The notes: a model not told the origin generated them from the sequence alone. A DNA stretch of 38,094 nt from Bacteroidales bacterium (GCA_017962275.1 JAGCVQ010000018.1:1-38094), one strand, 5' to 3'; positions 1 through 10,640 are shown, counted from the first letter of the stretch. Program-made: numbers and translations.

Positions 1-3
1 CAC

Positions 4-80
4 ACAAACCCACAGCCTGATAGACAATAAGTTACGTATAAAAAAAGAAAGTTTGTGGGTTTAACCATACAAACCCACAG
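4..80. repeat. Repeated 5'-ACAAACCCACAG word with hairpin potential
   Basis: The word ACAAACCCACAG occurs at 4-15 and again at 69-80. The complementary TGTGGGTTT lies between them at 54-62. It can pair with AAACCCACA at 71-79 (9 bp, 8-nt loop) or with the copy at 6-14, so two mutually exclusive hairpins are possible. No T-run follows on the plus strand. It may be the 3' end of a gene outside the window; its function cannot be told. Confidence 0.5.
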
Positions 81-175
81 GCAAAAACGAACCTGAGACC
101 TCCGGCGGCCATTTCATCTTGGTTTCTTATAAAGTGCTGTCTACCAAGCCTTCACGTGCTGTTTCTTGCTGATTT

Positions 176-241
176 CAGCAAGGTTTCAGCAAGAAACCAG
201 CAAGGAGACAGCAAGGGAACAGAAAGGGGACAGCAAGGGAT
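176..241. repeat. Six-copy 11-bp tandem array (CAGCAAGGNNN) upstream of thrS
   Basis: Units begin at 176, 187, 198, 209, 220 and 231, each reading CAGCAAG or CAGAAAG followed by four variable, purine-rich bases. The period is exactly 11 bp. The array ends about 60 bp before the thrS -7 box. The rest of 1-345 contains no recognisable gene. Confidence 0.75.
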
Positions 242-303
242 TCTTGACCGCCCCGACACTCGTCCCACGTTTCAAAAGATTCGCAATCTAACTGAAAAAA
301 TTG

Positions 304-311
304 TATCTTTG
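304..311 (+). promoter_or_regulatory. thrS promoter -7 box (TATCTTTG)
   Basis: TATCTTTG followed by CGG fits the Bacteroidota TAnnTTTG -7 consensus and lies 34 bp before the thrS ATG. No clear TTTG -33 element is seen. Confidence 0.7.
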
Positions 312-345
312 CGGATTCTTTTGTAATTAGATAAATCGTATTGAT

Positions 346-2283
346 ATGATCAACATCACACTGCCTGACGGCTCTATCAAACAAATGGAAAAGGGCTGCA
401 CCCCTTACGAGGTGGCGCAGGCCATTAGCGAAGGTTTGGCCCGCAACGTGCTGGTGGCCAAAGTGAATGACCAAATGGTGGAACTCGACCGACCCATCAA
501 CGAGGATGCGTCGCTCACGCTTTACACTTGGAACGATCGCGAAGGTAAGGACACCTTCTGGCACAGCTCCGCGCACCTCATGGCGGCGGCCATCGAATCG
601 CTCTATCCGGGCGTGAAGTTCGGCATCGGACCGCACATCGAGACCGGCTTCTACTATGACATCGACTTCATGGATTACAGCATCTCCTCTGATGACTTCC
701 CGAAAATTGAGGAGAAGATGAAAGAGCTGGCTTCCCAGAAGATCCAGTTCGTGCGGCGCGAGGTCCCCAAAGCCGAAGCTCTCGACTATTTCAACAAGAA
801 AGGCGACGAATATAAAGTGGAACTGATCGACGGTCTGGAAGACGGTCAAATTTCCTTCTACGAGAGCGGTCCCTTCACCGACCTCTGTCGCGGCCCGCAC
901 TTGCACGACACCTCCATGATCAAGGCTATCAAGCTGTTGAAGACGGCAGGTGCCTACTGGCGCGGCGACGAGAAGCGCAAACAGCTGACCCGTATCTACG
1001 CCGTCACTTTCCCGAAAAAGAAAGAACTTGACGAATATCTGGCTCTCCTCGAAGAGGCTGCCAAACGCGACCACCGCAAATTGGGTCGTGAGTTGGAATT
1101 GTTCACCTTCTCCCCGCTCGTGGGACAGGGTCTGCCGTTGTGGTTGCCCAAGGGTGCCGCCCTGCGCGACCGTCTGGAACAGTTCCTCCGCAAGGTGCAG
1201 AAAAAGTATGGCTATCAGCAGGTTATCACCCCGCATATCGGTAATGTGAACCTCTACAAGACTTCCGGTCACTATGCGAAATACGGTGCGGACTCTTTCC
1301 GTCCGATCACCACGCCGCAAGAAGGCGAGGAGTTCTTCCTCAAGCCGATGAACTGTCCGCACCACTGTCAGATTTTCGCCGCCCGTCCGCGTTCCTACAA
1401 GGAACTGCCTCTCCGTCTGGCGGAATTCGGCACCGTCTATCGTTACGAACAGAGCGGTGAGCTGCATGGTTTGACCAGGGTTAGAGGCTTTACGCAGGAT
1501 GATGCCCACCTTTACTGTACTTCCGACCAGATCAAGGAGGAGTTCTGCAAAGTCATCGACATTATCCTCTACATCTTCAAGACCCTGAAGTTCGACAACT
1601 ACAAGGCTCAGGTTTCGTTGCGCGATCCGAACAACAAAGAGAAGTACATCGGTACGGACGAGAACTGGGAGAAGGCACAACGCGCCATTATCGAGGCTGC
1701 TGCCGAGAAGGGTCTGAACACCGTTGAGGTAGAGGGCGAAGCCGCGTTCTATGGCCCGAAACTCGACTTTATGGTGAAGGACGCCATCGGTCGCGAGTGG
1801 CAGCTGGGTACAGTCCAGGTTGACTACAATTTGCCCGAGCGTTTCGGATTGGAATACACCGATGCCGATGGTCAGAAGAAGCAGCCCGTGATGATTCACC
1901 GCGCCCCGTTCGGCTCGATGGAGCGTTTCGTGGCCGTGCTGTTGGAGCACACCGGCGGCAACTTCCCGTTGTGGCTCACCTCCGACCAGGTCGTCATTCT
2001 GCCTATCAGCGAGAAGTACATGGACTACGCGCAGAAGGTGCGCGCCGCGTTGGATGAGCAGGATATCCGCTGCTACATTGACGAGCGCAGTGAGAAGACC
2101 GGCCGCAAGATCCGCGACGCTGAAACCGCCAAGATCCCCTACATGGTCATCGTCGGTGAGAATGAGGAGAAGGACGGCACCGTTTCTGTCCGCCGCCACG
2201 GCAACATCAACGACGGCACCATGCCGCTCGGCGATTTCGTTACCTTGATCCAAAACGCCATCAAGGCGGAATTGGAGAATTAA
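346..2283 (+). CDS. thrS: Threonine--tRNA ligase
   Basis: A 645-aa class II aminoacyl-tRNA synthetase that charges tRNA-Thr in the cytoplasm. The order is that of the family: an N-terminal TGS domain (about 1-60), the second editing domain with FWHSSAHLM near residue 73 and CRGPHLHDT near 180, then the catalytic core. The zinc-binding MNCPHHC, motif 2 ([11 protein letters not shown]...) and motif 3 ([13 protein letters not shown]) are all present, followed by an anticodon-binding domain starting near [10 protein letters not shown]. Length is normal for bacterial ThrRS. The ATG at 346 lies 34 bp downstream of a good -7 box. The CoA-transferase gene follows after 26 bp on the same strand, so the two may share a transcript. 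No T-box leader is visible. Confidence 0.97.
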   Translation: MINITLPDGSIKQMEKGCTPYEVAQAISEGLARNVLVAKVNDQMVELDRPINEDASLTLYTWNDREGKDTFWHSSAHLMAAAIESLYPGVKFGIGPHIETGFYYDIDFMDYSISSDDFPKIEEKMKELASQKIQFVRREVPKAEALDYFNKKGDEYKVELIDGLEDGQISFYESGPFTDLCRGPHLHDTSMIKAIKLLKTAGAYWRGDEKRKQLTRIYAVTFPKKKELDEYLALLEEAAKRDHRKLGRELELFTFSPLVGQGLPLWLPKGAALRDRLEQFLRKVQKKYGYQQVITPHIGNVNLYKTSGHYAKYGADSFRPITTPQEGEEFFLKPMNCPHHCQIFAARPRSYKELPLRLAEFGTVYRYEQSGELHGLTRVRGFTQDDAHLYCTSDQIKEEFCKVIDIILYIFKTLKFDNYKAQVSLRDPNNKEKYIGTDENWEKAQRAIIEAAAEKGLNTVEVEGEAAFYGPKLDFMVKDAIGREWQLGTVQVDYNLPERFGLEYTDADGQKKQPVMIHRAPFGSMERFVAVLLEHTGGNFPLWLTSDQVVILPISEKYMDYAQKVRAALDEQDIRCYIDERSEKTGRKIRDAETAKIPYMVIVGENEEKDGTVSVRRHGNINDGTMPLGDFVTLIQNAIKAELEN

Positions 2284-2309
2284 TGCTTACAATTTAAAAA
2301 ACAGACAAT

Positions 2310-2954
2310 ATGAGCAAATTAGTATCAATCGAAGAAGCCGTTGCGCATGTGAAGGACGGCATGACCCTGATGATCGGTGGCTTTTTGGGCGCCGGCACGG
2401 GCGTGAAAATGGTGGAAGCCATTGCCAACAAAGGGGTGAAGGACTTGACCCTCATCTGCAACGACACGGCATACCCCAACAAATTCATCGGTATGCTGAT
2501 TTCCAACAAGCAGGTGAAGAAACTCTACGCCTCGCACATCGGCACCAACGCCGACACCATCCAGCAGTTCAACGACAAGACCTTAGAGATCGAGTTCTGT
2601 CCGCAGGGCACTCTGGCTGAGCGTATCCGTTGCGGCGGCGCAGGTCTCGGTGGTGTCCTCACCCAGACGGGTCTCGGCACTGTCGTGGAGAACGGTAAGC
2701 GCAAAATCGAGATCGATGGCAAGGAGTACCTCCTCGAACTGCCCCTCCACGCTGATGTCGCCATCATCGGCGCCAGCATCTGCGACGAGATGGGCAACGC
2801 CATATACAAAGGCACGACCCAGAACTTCAATCCCATGATGGCTGCCGCTGCTGACACTGTCATCCTGGAGACCAAGGAGCTGGTTCCCACGGGTTCCATC
2901 CCGATGGAGCAGATCCACACCCCGGGAATTTACGTTGACTACATCGTGAAGTAA
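2310..2954 (+). CDS. atoD: CoA-transferase subunit alpha (AtoD type)
   Basis: 214 aa, family I CoA-transferase alpha subunit (acetate/acetoacetate/butyrate type). The N-terminus has GMTLMIGGFLGAGTG, the glycine-rich CoA-binding loop of the family, and the C-terminus ends in the typical KELVPTGSIPMEQIHTPGIYVDYIV. It should pair with a beta subunit bearing the catalytic glutamate. That subunit is not next door; a good match lies at 20024-20686 with the acyl-CoA dehydrogenase and Etf genes. Together they would exchange CoA between butyryl-CoA and acetate, or act on acetoacetate. The substrate is inferred from the distant butyryl-CoA cluster. The gene sits 26 bp behind thrS and ends just before a 28-bp perfect palindrome. 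Confidence 0.92.
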   Translation: MSKLVSIEEAVAHVKDGMTLMIGGFLGAGTGVKMVEAIANKGVKDLTLICNDTAYPNKFIGMLISNKQVKKLYASHIGTNADTIQQFNDKTLEIEFCPQGTLAERIRCGGAGLGGVLTQTGLGTVVENGKRKIEIDGKEYLLELPLHADVAIIGASICDEMGNAIYKGTTQNFNPMMAAAADTVILETKELVPTGSIPMEQIHTPGIYVDYIVK

Positions 2955-2971
2955 GACGTGAGACGGCTGGT

Positions 2972-2999
2972 GTAGAGACGCAAAATTTTGCGTCTCTAC
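2972..2999. repeat. Perfect 28-bp palindrome of the GTAGAGACG family
   Basis: GTAGAGACGCAAAA at 2972-2985 is followed directly by its exact reverse complement at 2986-2999. A second, non-identical member with the same outer arms lies at 12591-12618. It sits 17 bp after the atoD stop. It could act as a hairpin at the transcript end, but no T-run follows. It may equally be a dispersed palindromic repeat. Confidence 0.8.
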
Positions 3000-3039
3000 G
3001 AAGGGACGGTTTCGTTACCTTTTCGTGTGTTCGTTCGAA

Positions 3040-4455
3040 ATGAAGCATCTTATCACGATATTGTTCCTCTTATTGATATTCCGTTCGGGATCGCTCGCGC
3101 AGAGCCTCCCGAACGGTTTTGATATGGCGTTGGACAAGAAGTCCAAGGAGGTCCGTTGCGTGTCTTGCGGCGAAAACGGTTTCTGCGTCGTGGAGGAGGC
3201 TCAAAGTCGCAAATACCATCGGCTGAGGATTTCGCATGTGGACACCGCGATGAGGCTTCAGTGGGACACTACAATCACTCTGCTTCAGGAGTCGAGGTTT
3301 CAGCAAGTCTTTTATGAGGACGGCACATTGGTCGTCATGGTCATGCCTCGCGTGACCCCAAAAGCGTATTGGCCGGGACCGACGACGATTTACCTCTACC
3401 ATACCGCCTTCCGGAAACTGGAAACTCGGGAGGTTGCCGATCTGCATAAGATTATTCCCATTGCGGATTGTCACTATTACCAGGGTAACTTCATCTTCAA
3501 AACAGTGGGGAAGAACAGCGATGGGGTTTGGTTCCTGCCGGTGGATGCTGCGGCTCCGGTTCAATTCACCTTCACAAAGGAAAATCCAGGGCGTGTGTTG
3601 TCTTTGGATGTGGATACGATGAATGGCAAAGCGGTTATCGTGTTTAATTCTGGTGTTCGCACGATGTATTTTGAGACAGACTTCCACGGCAAGTCCTCCT
3701 TCGCGAACATCATCGGCGAACCGTCCACGCAGGCACAGTGGATTCCCATCAGTCGTAACCATTCTGTGCTGATGCTCTATTACAACGACCAAGACAATTT
3801 CTTTATGCACCCCGTCAATATCCTGAACCATAAGGTGATGCCGTCCGATACGCTCTTTTGCGCCGATATTCTCGTACCGAATATTCAACCTATGGGGGCG
3901 AAAGCGATGCGGACCATCATCGTGGTGCCGCACAACTACGTGTCGCTCTATCCAACGCATGCCGGATTTGCGGGTGACAAGATTTTCTGCGTGACGGAGC
4001 TTTATTGCCCAGAATACAGCAACTATTTCAATGGGCAGTTTGTGGAGCCGCGTTTTGACGGTTATCGCTACGACCGTGCCGACATCCATTTTTTCGACAC
4101 CAATGGCGTATTTCTGACCAATGTCACATTTCCCTATGAAGAGGAGATGTCGTTGCGTACACCTGTTTATAAGGTGTTGAATGTAAAGAATTTGCCTAAT
4201 AGCGACATCCTGTTTTACTTTCTTGACAAACGTGAATTGTCCACGATGCTTTTGGATAGCGAATGCCAGCTTAAAAACCCTGTAACAGCCGAAGAACTCC
4301 CGCTCTTTCGTCCGGCATTCACAGGACGTTACAAAATAGAGCCGGGGGCAATACAGTCATGGTATGGCAATCGGTTCCTGCTCACCGCCTACCGTGTGAA
4401 ACCTGCTTCACTACGCAAAGCGGGGATGTTGGCGCGGAAGTTGGAGTACAATTAA
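3040..4455 (+). CDS. Exported protein of unknown function
   Basis: 471 aa from the ATG at 3040. An upstream in-frame start at 3025 would add five residues before the signal peptide and is less likely. The start MKHLITILFLLLIFRSGSLAQ is a clear Sec signal peptide, with likely cleavage after Ala at about 20. The rest is rich in beta-strand-like, aromatic segments (for example NFIFKTVGKNSDGVWFLPV, RTIIVVPHNYVSLYP) and could be a beta-propeller-like periplasmic or surface protein, but I do not recognise a family. No TonB, SusD or catalytic motif is seen. It converges tail to tail with the next gene across 10 bp. It is unlikely to be spurious: signal peptide, length and composition all fit. Confidence 0.7.
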   Translation: MKHLITILFLLLIFRSGSLAQSLPNGFDMALDKKSKEVRCVSCGENGFCVVEEAQSRKYHRLRISHVDTAMRLQWDTTITLLQESRFQQVFYEDGTLVVMVMPRVTPKAYWPGPTTIYLYHTAFRKLETREVADLHKIIPIADCHYYQGNFIFKTVGKNSDGVWFLPVDAAAPVQFTFTKENPGRVLSLDVDTMNGKAVIVFNSGVRTMYFETDFHGKSSFANIIGEPSTQAQWIPISRNHSVLMLYYNDQDNFFMHPVNILNHKVMPSDTLFCADILVPNIQPMGAKAMRTIIVVPHNYVSLYPTHAGFAGDKIFCVTELYCPEYSNYFNGQFVEPRFDGYRYDRADIHFFDTNGVFLTNVTFPYEEEMSLRTPVYKVLNVKNLPNSDILFYFLDKRELSTMLLDSECQLKNPVTAEELPLFRPAFTGRYKIEPGAIQSWYGNRFLLTAYRVKPASLRKAGMLARKLEYN

Positions 4456-4465
4456 GATTTAAGGG

Positions 4466-5407
4466 TTAGTGGAGCATATCCTTTAGCTCGTCCACGGTGA
4501 ACCAGATCTCTAAAGCGGGCTTTTGTGGTTTTTCAGCCTTTTTCTTTTTGCGGGAAGGCTCTTCTTGTTTTGGGTGAAAATATCTATAGCTCAGTGCAGT
4601 GCCAGTTTTGACACAAAGTTGGATGATATACTTTACGCTTTCATCTTCGCTTTCGGCGAGTTGTGTCCGCATCCAGTCGTGCAAGATATTGGGGCTGATG
4701 TTGGGCGCGTATGCGGTGAAGGTGTAGTAATAGATGAAGCGCCCGTTGTCGATGCCGGTGGAGTCGAGCCACATGCTTCCGTCAAGTTGATAGGGGCATT
4801 GGAGGTTGGTGGAGACGACCAGATTCTCCAGCTCTATTTGTGCCTGTCGTTTCTCGGAATAATTTTCCATAGACATGATTTCCCTGACTTCTGCAGGGGA
4901 GAAGTAGGTCTCCAGTGTGCTGTCTGTTTCCAGTATCTTGTAGTGGAACAACACCCCGCCGTTCAACGATGTTAGGGGGTCGTAGAAATTCTCCCTGCCC
5001 CGTGTTGAAGCGATTTGGTTTCGGAGTATCGTTCTTAAAGCACTGGTATCCAGTTTGCTGATGAACATGGAGTCGATATTGCAATAGAGGTGTAATGACT
5101 CTCCGTCAAAGTGCATCCGTTCCATCATGACTGGTCCGGATTTCTCGGGGAGGTACTCCCGGCTGTACTTCTCCACCTCGTTGGCGCTCATCCCCATCAG
5201 GACGTCTTCATCCGCTGTGATGTGGAAATGCAGCACCCCGGGCGAATAGGTGAGTTTCTCGATGGTGACGCCATCGCCCCTCATCGGGCAGTTGCTTTTG
5301 GAATTCATGCCCACTACCTTGGCGAACATCTCCCGGTCGATGGGCTGTGCATGCAGACCGCCCGCCAACATGAGTGTTAGAAGAAATAGTAGGGGCAGAC
5401 GGTTCAT
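4466..5407 (-). CDS. Exported protein with an internally duplicated domain, unknown function
   Basis: 313 aa. Residues 1-20 (MNRLPLLFLLTLMLAGGLHA) form a signal peptide. The mature part seems to hold two copies of one module. Around Cys40 it reads NCPMRGDGVTIEKLTYSPGVLHFHIT, and around Cys204 QCPYQLDGSMWLDSTGIDNGRFIYYYTFT. In both copies the stretch is followed by an acidic helical segment. A basic tract RKKKKAEKPQKP precedes a final strand with LEIWFTVDEL. The family is not recognised. Its ATG overlaps the stop of the upstream glutathione peroxidase gene by 4 bp (ATGA), so the two are almost certainly co-translated. Confidence 0.75.
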   Translation of the reverse strand: MNRLPLLFLLTLMLAGGLHAQPIDREMFAKVVGMNSKSNCPMRGDGVTIEKLTYSPGVLHFHITADEDVLMGMSANEVEKYSREYLPEKSGPVMMERMHFDGESLHLYCNIDSMFISKLDTSALRTILRNQIASTRGRENFYDPLTSLNGGVLFHYKILETDSTLETYFSPAEVREIMSMENYSEKRQAQIELENLVVSTNLQCPYQLDGSMWLDSTGIDNGRFIYYYTFTAYAPNISPNILHDWMRTQLAESEDESVKYIIQLCVKTGTALSYRYFHPKQEEPSRKKKKAEKPQKPALEIWFTVDELKDMLH

Positions 5408-6009
5408 TGTTTTTCCAGTTCCGCCTCGATCGCCTGCTTCACCTTGGTCATGCTATATCCGGAGGCGAAGCGGTCCACCACCTCGCCATCGCGGTTGATG
5501 AGGAATTTGGTGAAATTCCATTGGATGGCACCGGGTTTCTTGCTCTTCAGCCATGTGTAGAGCGGGGACTCGTTTGCGCCGTTGACATCGATTTTGGCAA
5601 ACTGCGGGAAGGTGATGTTGTAGTTGTTCGTGCAGAATCCGTGGATGTCATCGTAGCTGCCGGGAGCCTGTCCGCCGAACTGGTTGCAGGGGAAGTCGAG
5701 GATCACGAACCCTTGGTCTTGATAGGCCTCGTACCATTGCTCCAACTGCGTGTATTGCGGGGTGTAACCGCACTGCGTGGCCGTATTCACCACTAAGAGT
5801 ACCTTTCCGCGATACTGCGCGAGTGAAACGCTGTCGCCGTTGCCGTCCAGCACGGAGAACTGGTAGATGTCGTCCTTGGGTTCCACCTCGGTGGTGTCAG
5901 CACCCGGTGTGGGCGGTTGCGGTTCGGGCTCGATGGGATCGGGTTTGTTGCAGGCACCGAACATCACCAGCACCATGGTCATAATTGTCAGAATTCTAAT
6001 GTGTTTCAT
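5404..6009 (-). CDS. Glutathione peroxidase-like thiol peroxidase, predicted lipoprotein
   Basis: 201 aa. The N-terminus has a hydrophobic signal ending in Cys20, followed by a Pro/Glu-rich tether (about 22-45), so the enzyme is probably lipid-anchored outside the inner membrane. The catalytic domain carries the family motifs: the NTATQCGYTPQY loop with peroxidatic Cys80 (Cys, not selenocysteine), FPCNQFGGQ near 107-114, and WNFTKFLINRDG near the C-terminus. Enzymes of this class reduce hydroperoxides with thioredoxin or a similar thiol donor; the donor here is unknown. It is the first gene of a two-gene operon with the exported protein at 4466-5407. The -7-like box at 6037-6044 fits its start. 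Confidence 0.9.
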   Translation of the reverse strand: MKHIRILTIMTMVLVMFGACNKPDPIEPEPQPPTPGADTTEVEPKDDIYQFSVLDGNGDSVSLAQYRGKVLLVVNTATQCGYTPQYTQLEQWYEAYQDQGFVILDFPCNQFGGQAPGSYDDIHGFCTNNYNITFPQFAKIDVNGANESPLYTWLKSKKPGAIQWNFTKFLINRDGEVVDRFASGYSMTKVKQAIEAELEKQ

Positions 6010-6036
6010 TATTTCTTGGGGTTAAATTTGAAAGCG

Positions 6037-6044
6037 CGAAAGTA
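6037..6044 (-). promoter_or_regulatory. Near-consensus -7 box (TACTTTCG) for the peroxidase operon
   Basis: Read on the minus strand the box is TACTTTCG, one base off TAnnTTTG, and lies 28 bp before the peroxidase ATG. No -33 element is obvious. Confidence 0.45.
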
Positions 6045-6114
6045 CGAATTTTTTTTATGCGATGTGATTCTTTCCGTGCATGCTGTAATCCTTTACCGCG
6101 TTACTATCATCCCT

Positions 6115-8196
<2,082 letters not shown>

Positions 8197-8207
8197 TTAG
8201 TTTACGG

Positions 8208-8789
8208 TTACTGTTTGTTGCGTTCTGGACCGAAGGTTCCCTCTAACAAAGACAGATACTCCTTGTAGGGAAGCGTGCCGTCCAAATCCGACAGCGCCGC
8301 TCCCAATTGGCGATAATACCATTCCACATCCTCCTTGCCGTTCGGGGCGCTGAAACGTTTCCAAAGTTCGTCGCCAATTTGTTTGAAGTCGTTGGCAATG
8401 GCACGGAGATTGGAGAGTTTGTCGCCGATAGCCACGATTTTGCTGTCGCGCGGAGCCGATGCGAGGAGGTCGGATTGCGACTGCTTGCGGGTGCGCCACG
8501 GGGCGTCACCAGGCAGCTGGGCGGTTTCGTGCTGCACGAGGGTGGCCACGCGCTCGCCGAACTCGTTTCGGATTTCATCAATGGTTACGTCGGTATCCTC
8601 CACCGTGTCGTGCAGAACGGCTGCGGCTAACAGCTCTTGATCGGAGGTGATGGTCGCCACAATGGCGACGGCTTCCATCGGGTGTATGATGTAGGGGAAG
8701 CCCTTTCCGCGGCGTTCAGTGCCGCTGTGCGCATCGGTGGCGAATTTCAAGGCCTTGTCAAAAAGTTGGGTATCTAAAGGTTTGTTCAT
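8208..8789 (-). CDS. RelA/SpoT-type HD hydrolase (Mesh1-like)
   Basis: 193 aa, a stand-alone HD domain of the (p)ppGpp hydrolase class. The expected metal and active-site residues are visible: His36 (PYIIHPMEA), the His60-Asp61 pair and Glu64-Asp65 (AAAVLHDTVEDT), and Asp123 with Asn127 (AIGDKLSNLRAI). The family removes the 3'-pyrophosphate of alarmones or acts on related nucleotides; the substrate is inferred. It starts 5 bp after the stop of a RelA/SpoT-type synthetase, so the two are co-expressed and probably opposed in function. A synthetase toxin with a hydrolase antitoxin is one possible reading. Housekeeping alarmone turnover is another. Confidence 0.85.
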   Translation of the reverse strand: MNKPLDTQLFDKALKFATDAHSGTERRGKGFPYIIHPMEAVAIVATITSDQELLAAAVLHDTVEDTDVTIDEIRNEFGERVATLVQHETAQLPGDAPWRTRKQSQSDLLASAPRDSKIVAIGDKLSNLRAIANDFKQIGDELWKRFSAPNGKEDVEWYYRQLGAALSDLDGTLPYKEYLSLLEGTFGPERNKQ

Positions 8790-8794
8790 AACGG

Positions 8795-9874
8795 TTAAAT
8801 GATGTTGATTTGCTTTGCTTGTCCATAAATGCGCTTCGCTCTGTCCTTGTTGTAGTCATTCTCACCGTATAGTGCGTTAAAGAGACGTAGCAGTCCGGCC
8901 TCTCCAAATCCCTGTTTCAGGATATAGACAATGCAGAGGTTCTGCAGCGCCACCGAATTGGCCAGAATGTCCAATCCCGTGCCTGCCAGCTGGATAAGCG
9001 CGAGCTGGAATGCATATTCGCTGTATTCGTTTCGCATTCGCACGATGTCACCGATGGTTTTCATGTTCAGGTTACGGAGCACGTTATAGTAGGGCATGAG
9101 GCTGTCCTCGTAGATTTCGGCTTGGTTGATGGCTGCTATTTTGTCGGTGAGACGCTTAAATGGATGAAGGGCCACGAAACTGCGGAAGGTGTCACCGTTG
9201 AGCGGCACTTCGTCGAAATTGCCGCTGGCCACCAGCGACTGTACTTTGCGACGGTAGGTGTTGATTTCTTTGCGGATATGGCTGAATTGTTCGTCGGCCA
9301 ACTCCAACATCCCGGCCAAACGACTCATATTCCGTTGGTATTCAACGGGGATCTCCACATCGCTCTTGTAACCCATGTCATGGTACATATTGGCCCACAC
9401 GTGCTGAAGCGTGCTGCGCATTTGGAGCTCGAAACGTGTTTGGTTCAGCTCCGGCATGGCGGGATCATAGAACAAAGACTGAGGAACGCGGCAGATGTAG
9501 TGCAGCGACATATAGCCGAAACGGTCGATTTCCAGCATCTTGCGTTTATCGACGGAATTTTCCCAGTCAATCTCAAACAGCTGCTCCGCAAGGGCCGAAA
9601 TGATATCGACTTCGTCGCTGAAAAAGGTGATGATGCGGACGCCCAGTATGTCGGTAATGTCACTTAAGGTGCGATATTTGTAGCCTTTCAGCTCCAGTTT
9701 GCCCGTCAGGCTTTTCTCACTCTTGATGCGTGAATCCAAACCTGACACCAGAATGTTGTTCTCGTTGAGACAATTACGCACCGAATCCATGACAACCTCC
9801 TTCAGCTTCTTAAAAACAGGGAGTTTCTCACGGTATTCATCGAGAATCATCTCGCAATGCATGTCGAGTTTCAT
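8795..9874 (-). CDS. RelA/SpoT-type nucleotide pyrophosphokinase (small alarmone synthetase-like)
   Basis: 359 aa. The N-terminal 175 residues are a RelA/SpoT synthetase domain: Arg49 and Lys51 (SRIKSEKS), the GxR motif with Asp72/Asp75 and Arg80 (SDITDILGVRII), the G-loop FGYMSLHYI with Tyr121 and His125, and Glu149/Gln151 (FELQMRSTLQHVWANM) ending in YK at 169-170. All look intact, so synthesis of (p)ppGpp or a related product is plausible. The C-terminal half (about 185-359) is helical, without TGS or ACT domains, and may sense or bind a partner. It is fourth in the five-gene minus-strand operon after a STAS protein and before an HD hydrolase. The TM-free sequence suggests a cytoplasmic enzyme. 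Confidence 0.85.
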   Translation of the reverse strand: MKLDMHCEMILDEYREKLPVFKKLKEVVMDSVRNCLNENNILVSGLDSRIKSEKSLTGKLELKGYKYRTLSDITDILGVRIITFFSDEVDIISALAEQLFEIDWENSVDKRKMLEIDRFGYMSLHYICRVPQSLFYDPAMPELNQTRFELQMRSTLQHVWANMYHDMGYKSDVEIPVEYQRNMSRLAGMLELADEQFSHIRKEINTYRRKVQSLVASGNFDEVPLNGDTFRSFVALHPFKRLTDKIAAINQAEIYEDSLMPYYNVLRNLNMKTIGDIVRMRNEYSEYAFQLALIQLAGTGLDILANSVALQNLCIVYILKQGFGEAGLLRLFNALYGENDYNKDRAKRIYGQAKQINII

Positions 9875-9882
9875 GATAGGAA

Positions 9883-10185
9883 CTAAAGAATCGTAATGAT
9901 GTTAGAGAATCCGGTGATGTCGAAAACCTCCTTCACTTGCGGATTCATATTGCGCATCACCATCTTGCCGCCACGAGCCATCACACTCTTTTGCAGCATC
10001 AGGAAAATACGGAGACCTTGTGACGAAGTGTATGACATATCCGTGCAGTCAATCTCTATATCAGGATTCTCGCCCTCCATCAAGGGGGTCATATCTTGTT
10101 GAAATTGATCTGCGTTTGAAGTGTCGATTCTTCCGTTCAACACCACGATTGTTTTATTCTCTTGCTGGGTTATCTTGATATCCAT
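9883..10185 (-). CDS. STAS-domain anti-sigma factor antagonist (SpoIIAA/RsbV-like)
   Basis: 100 aa, a single STAS domain. It opens MDIKITQQENKTIVVLNGRI and has the phospho-site loop DCTDMSYTSSQGLRIFL, with Ser54 or Ser55 as the expected target of the partner kinase. In partner switching the unphosphorylated form sequesters the kinase/anti-sigma protein. It lies between the kinase gene (23-bp gap) and the alarmone synthetase gene (8-bp gap), so all components of the switch sit together. No sigma factor gene is present in the window, so the output may be a sigma factor elsewhere or a non-sigma partner. Confidence 0.92.
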   Translation of the reverse strand: MDIKITQQENKTIVVLNGRIDTSNADQFQQDMTPLMEGENPDIEIDCTDMSYTSSQGLRIFLMLQKSVMARGGKMVMRNMNPQVKEVFDITGFSNIITIL

Positions 10186-10208
10186 AATGGTTATAATATT
10201 CGATTTAA

Positions 10209-10619
10209 TTAACCTTGAACTTTTTTCGTCATGGTGAGCACATTGTTGCCGTCTTCATAACGGTATTCGATGCTGTCCATCATCTTTTTGCACAGAAATA
10301 TGCCGAGACCGCCGATTTTGCGTTCACCCACGGAGAGGGTCACATCAGGATCCTCTTTCTCAAGTGGGTTAAAAGGTATGCCGGCATCCCGTAACTCGAT
10401 GGTGAGCACCAAAGAGTCCTCGTCGAGACTGGTGCCCGCTTCCAACCAGCCGATGCCTCCGTCGTAGGCATAACGCACCACATTCTCCACGGCCTCTTCG
10501 ATGGATAGCCGCAGTTTGAATTGCAGGACCTCATCATCGGGAATATCAGGAGAAGACATCAGAAATTCGATGATTTCGCTGCTTTTGTCCTTAATGGGGT
10601 TGAAACGTTTTTTTGTCAT
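10209..10619 (-). CDS. RsbW/SpoIIAB-like serine kinase (HATPase_c)
   Basis: 136 aa, GHKL ATPase fold. The N box is EEAVENVVRYAY (Asn46), G1 is RDAGIPFNP (Asp78, Gly80) and G2 is IGGLGIFLCKKMMD. This is the small stand-alone kinase type that phosphorylates a STAS partner and may bind a sigma factor. It is the second gene of the operon, 21 bp after the phosphatase gene. Confidence 0.92.
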   Translation of the reverse strand: MTKKRFNPIKDKSSEIIEFLMSSPDIPDDEVLQFKLRLSIEEAVENVVRYAYDGGIGWLEAGTSLDEDSLVLTIELRDAGIPFNPLEKEDPDVTLSVGERKIGGLGIFLCKKMMDSIEYRYEDGNNVLTMTKKVQG

Positions 10620-10640
10620 GATTAAGGTTGATCAATTATG

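Noticed and set aside
176-345. T-box leader for thrS
   Set aside because: No T-box consensus, specifier loop or terminator/antiterminator pair is seen, and the promoter is only 34 bp before the gene.
175-2253. Long open frame (692 aa) on the minus strand opposite thrS
   Set aside because: thrS is unmistakable on the plus strand. The opposite frame is open because of codon bias, has no recognisable domain, and would begin inside thrS and run through the promoter region.
5404-6009. Selenocysteine glutathione peroxidase
   Set aside because: The active-site codon is a normal cysteine codon (Cys80), with no in-frame TGA.
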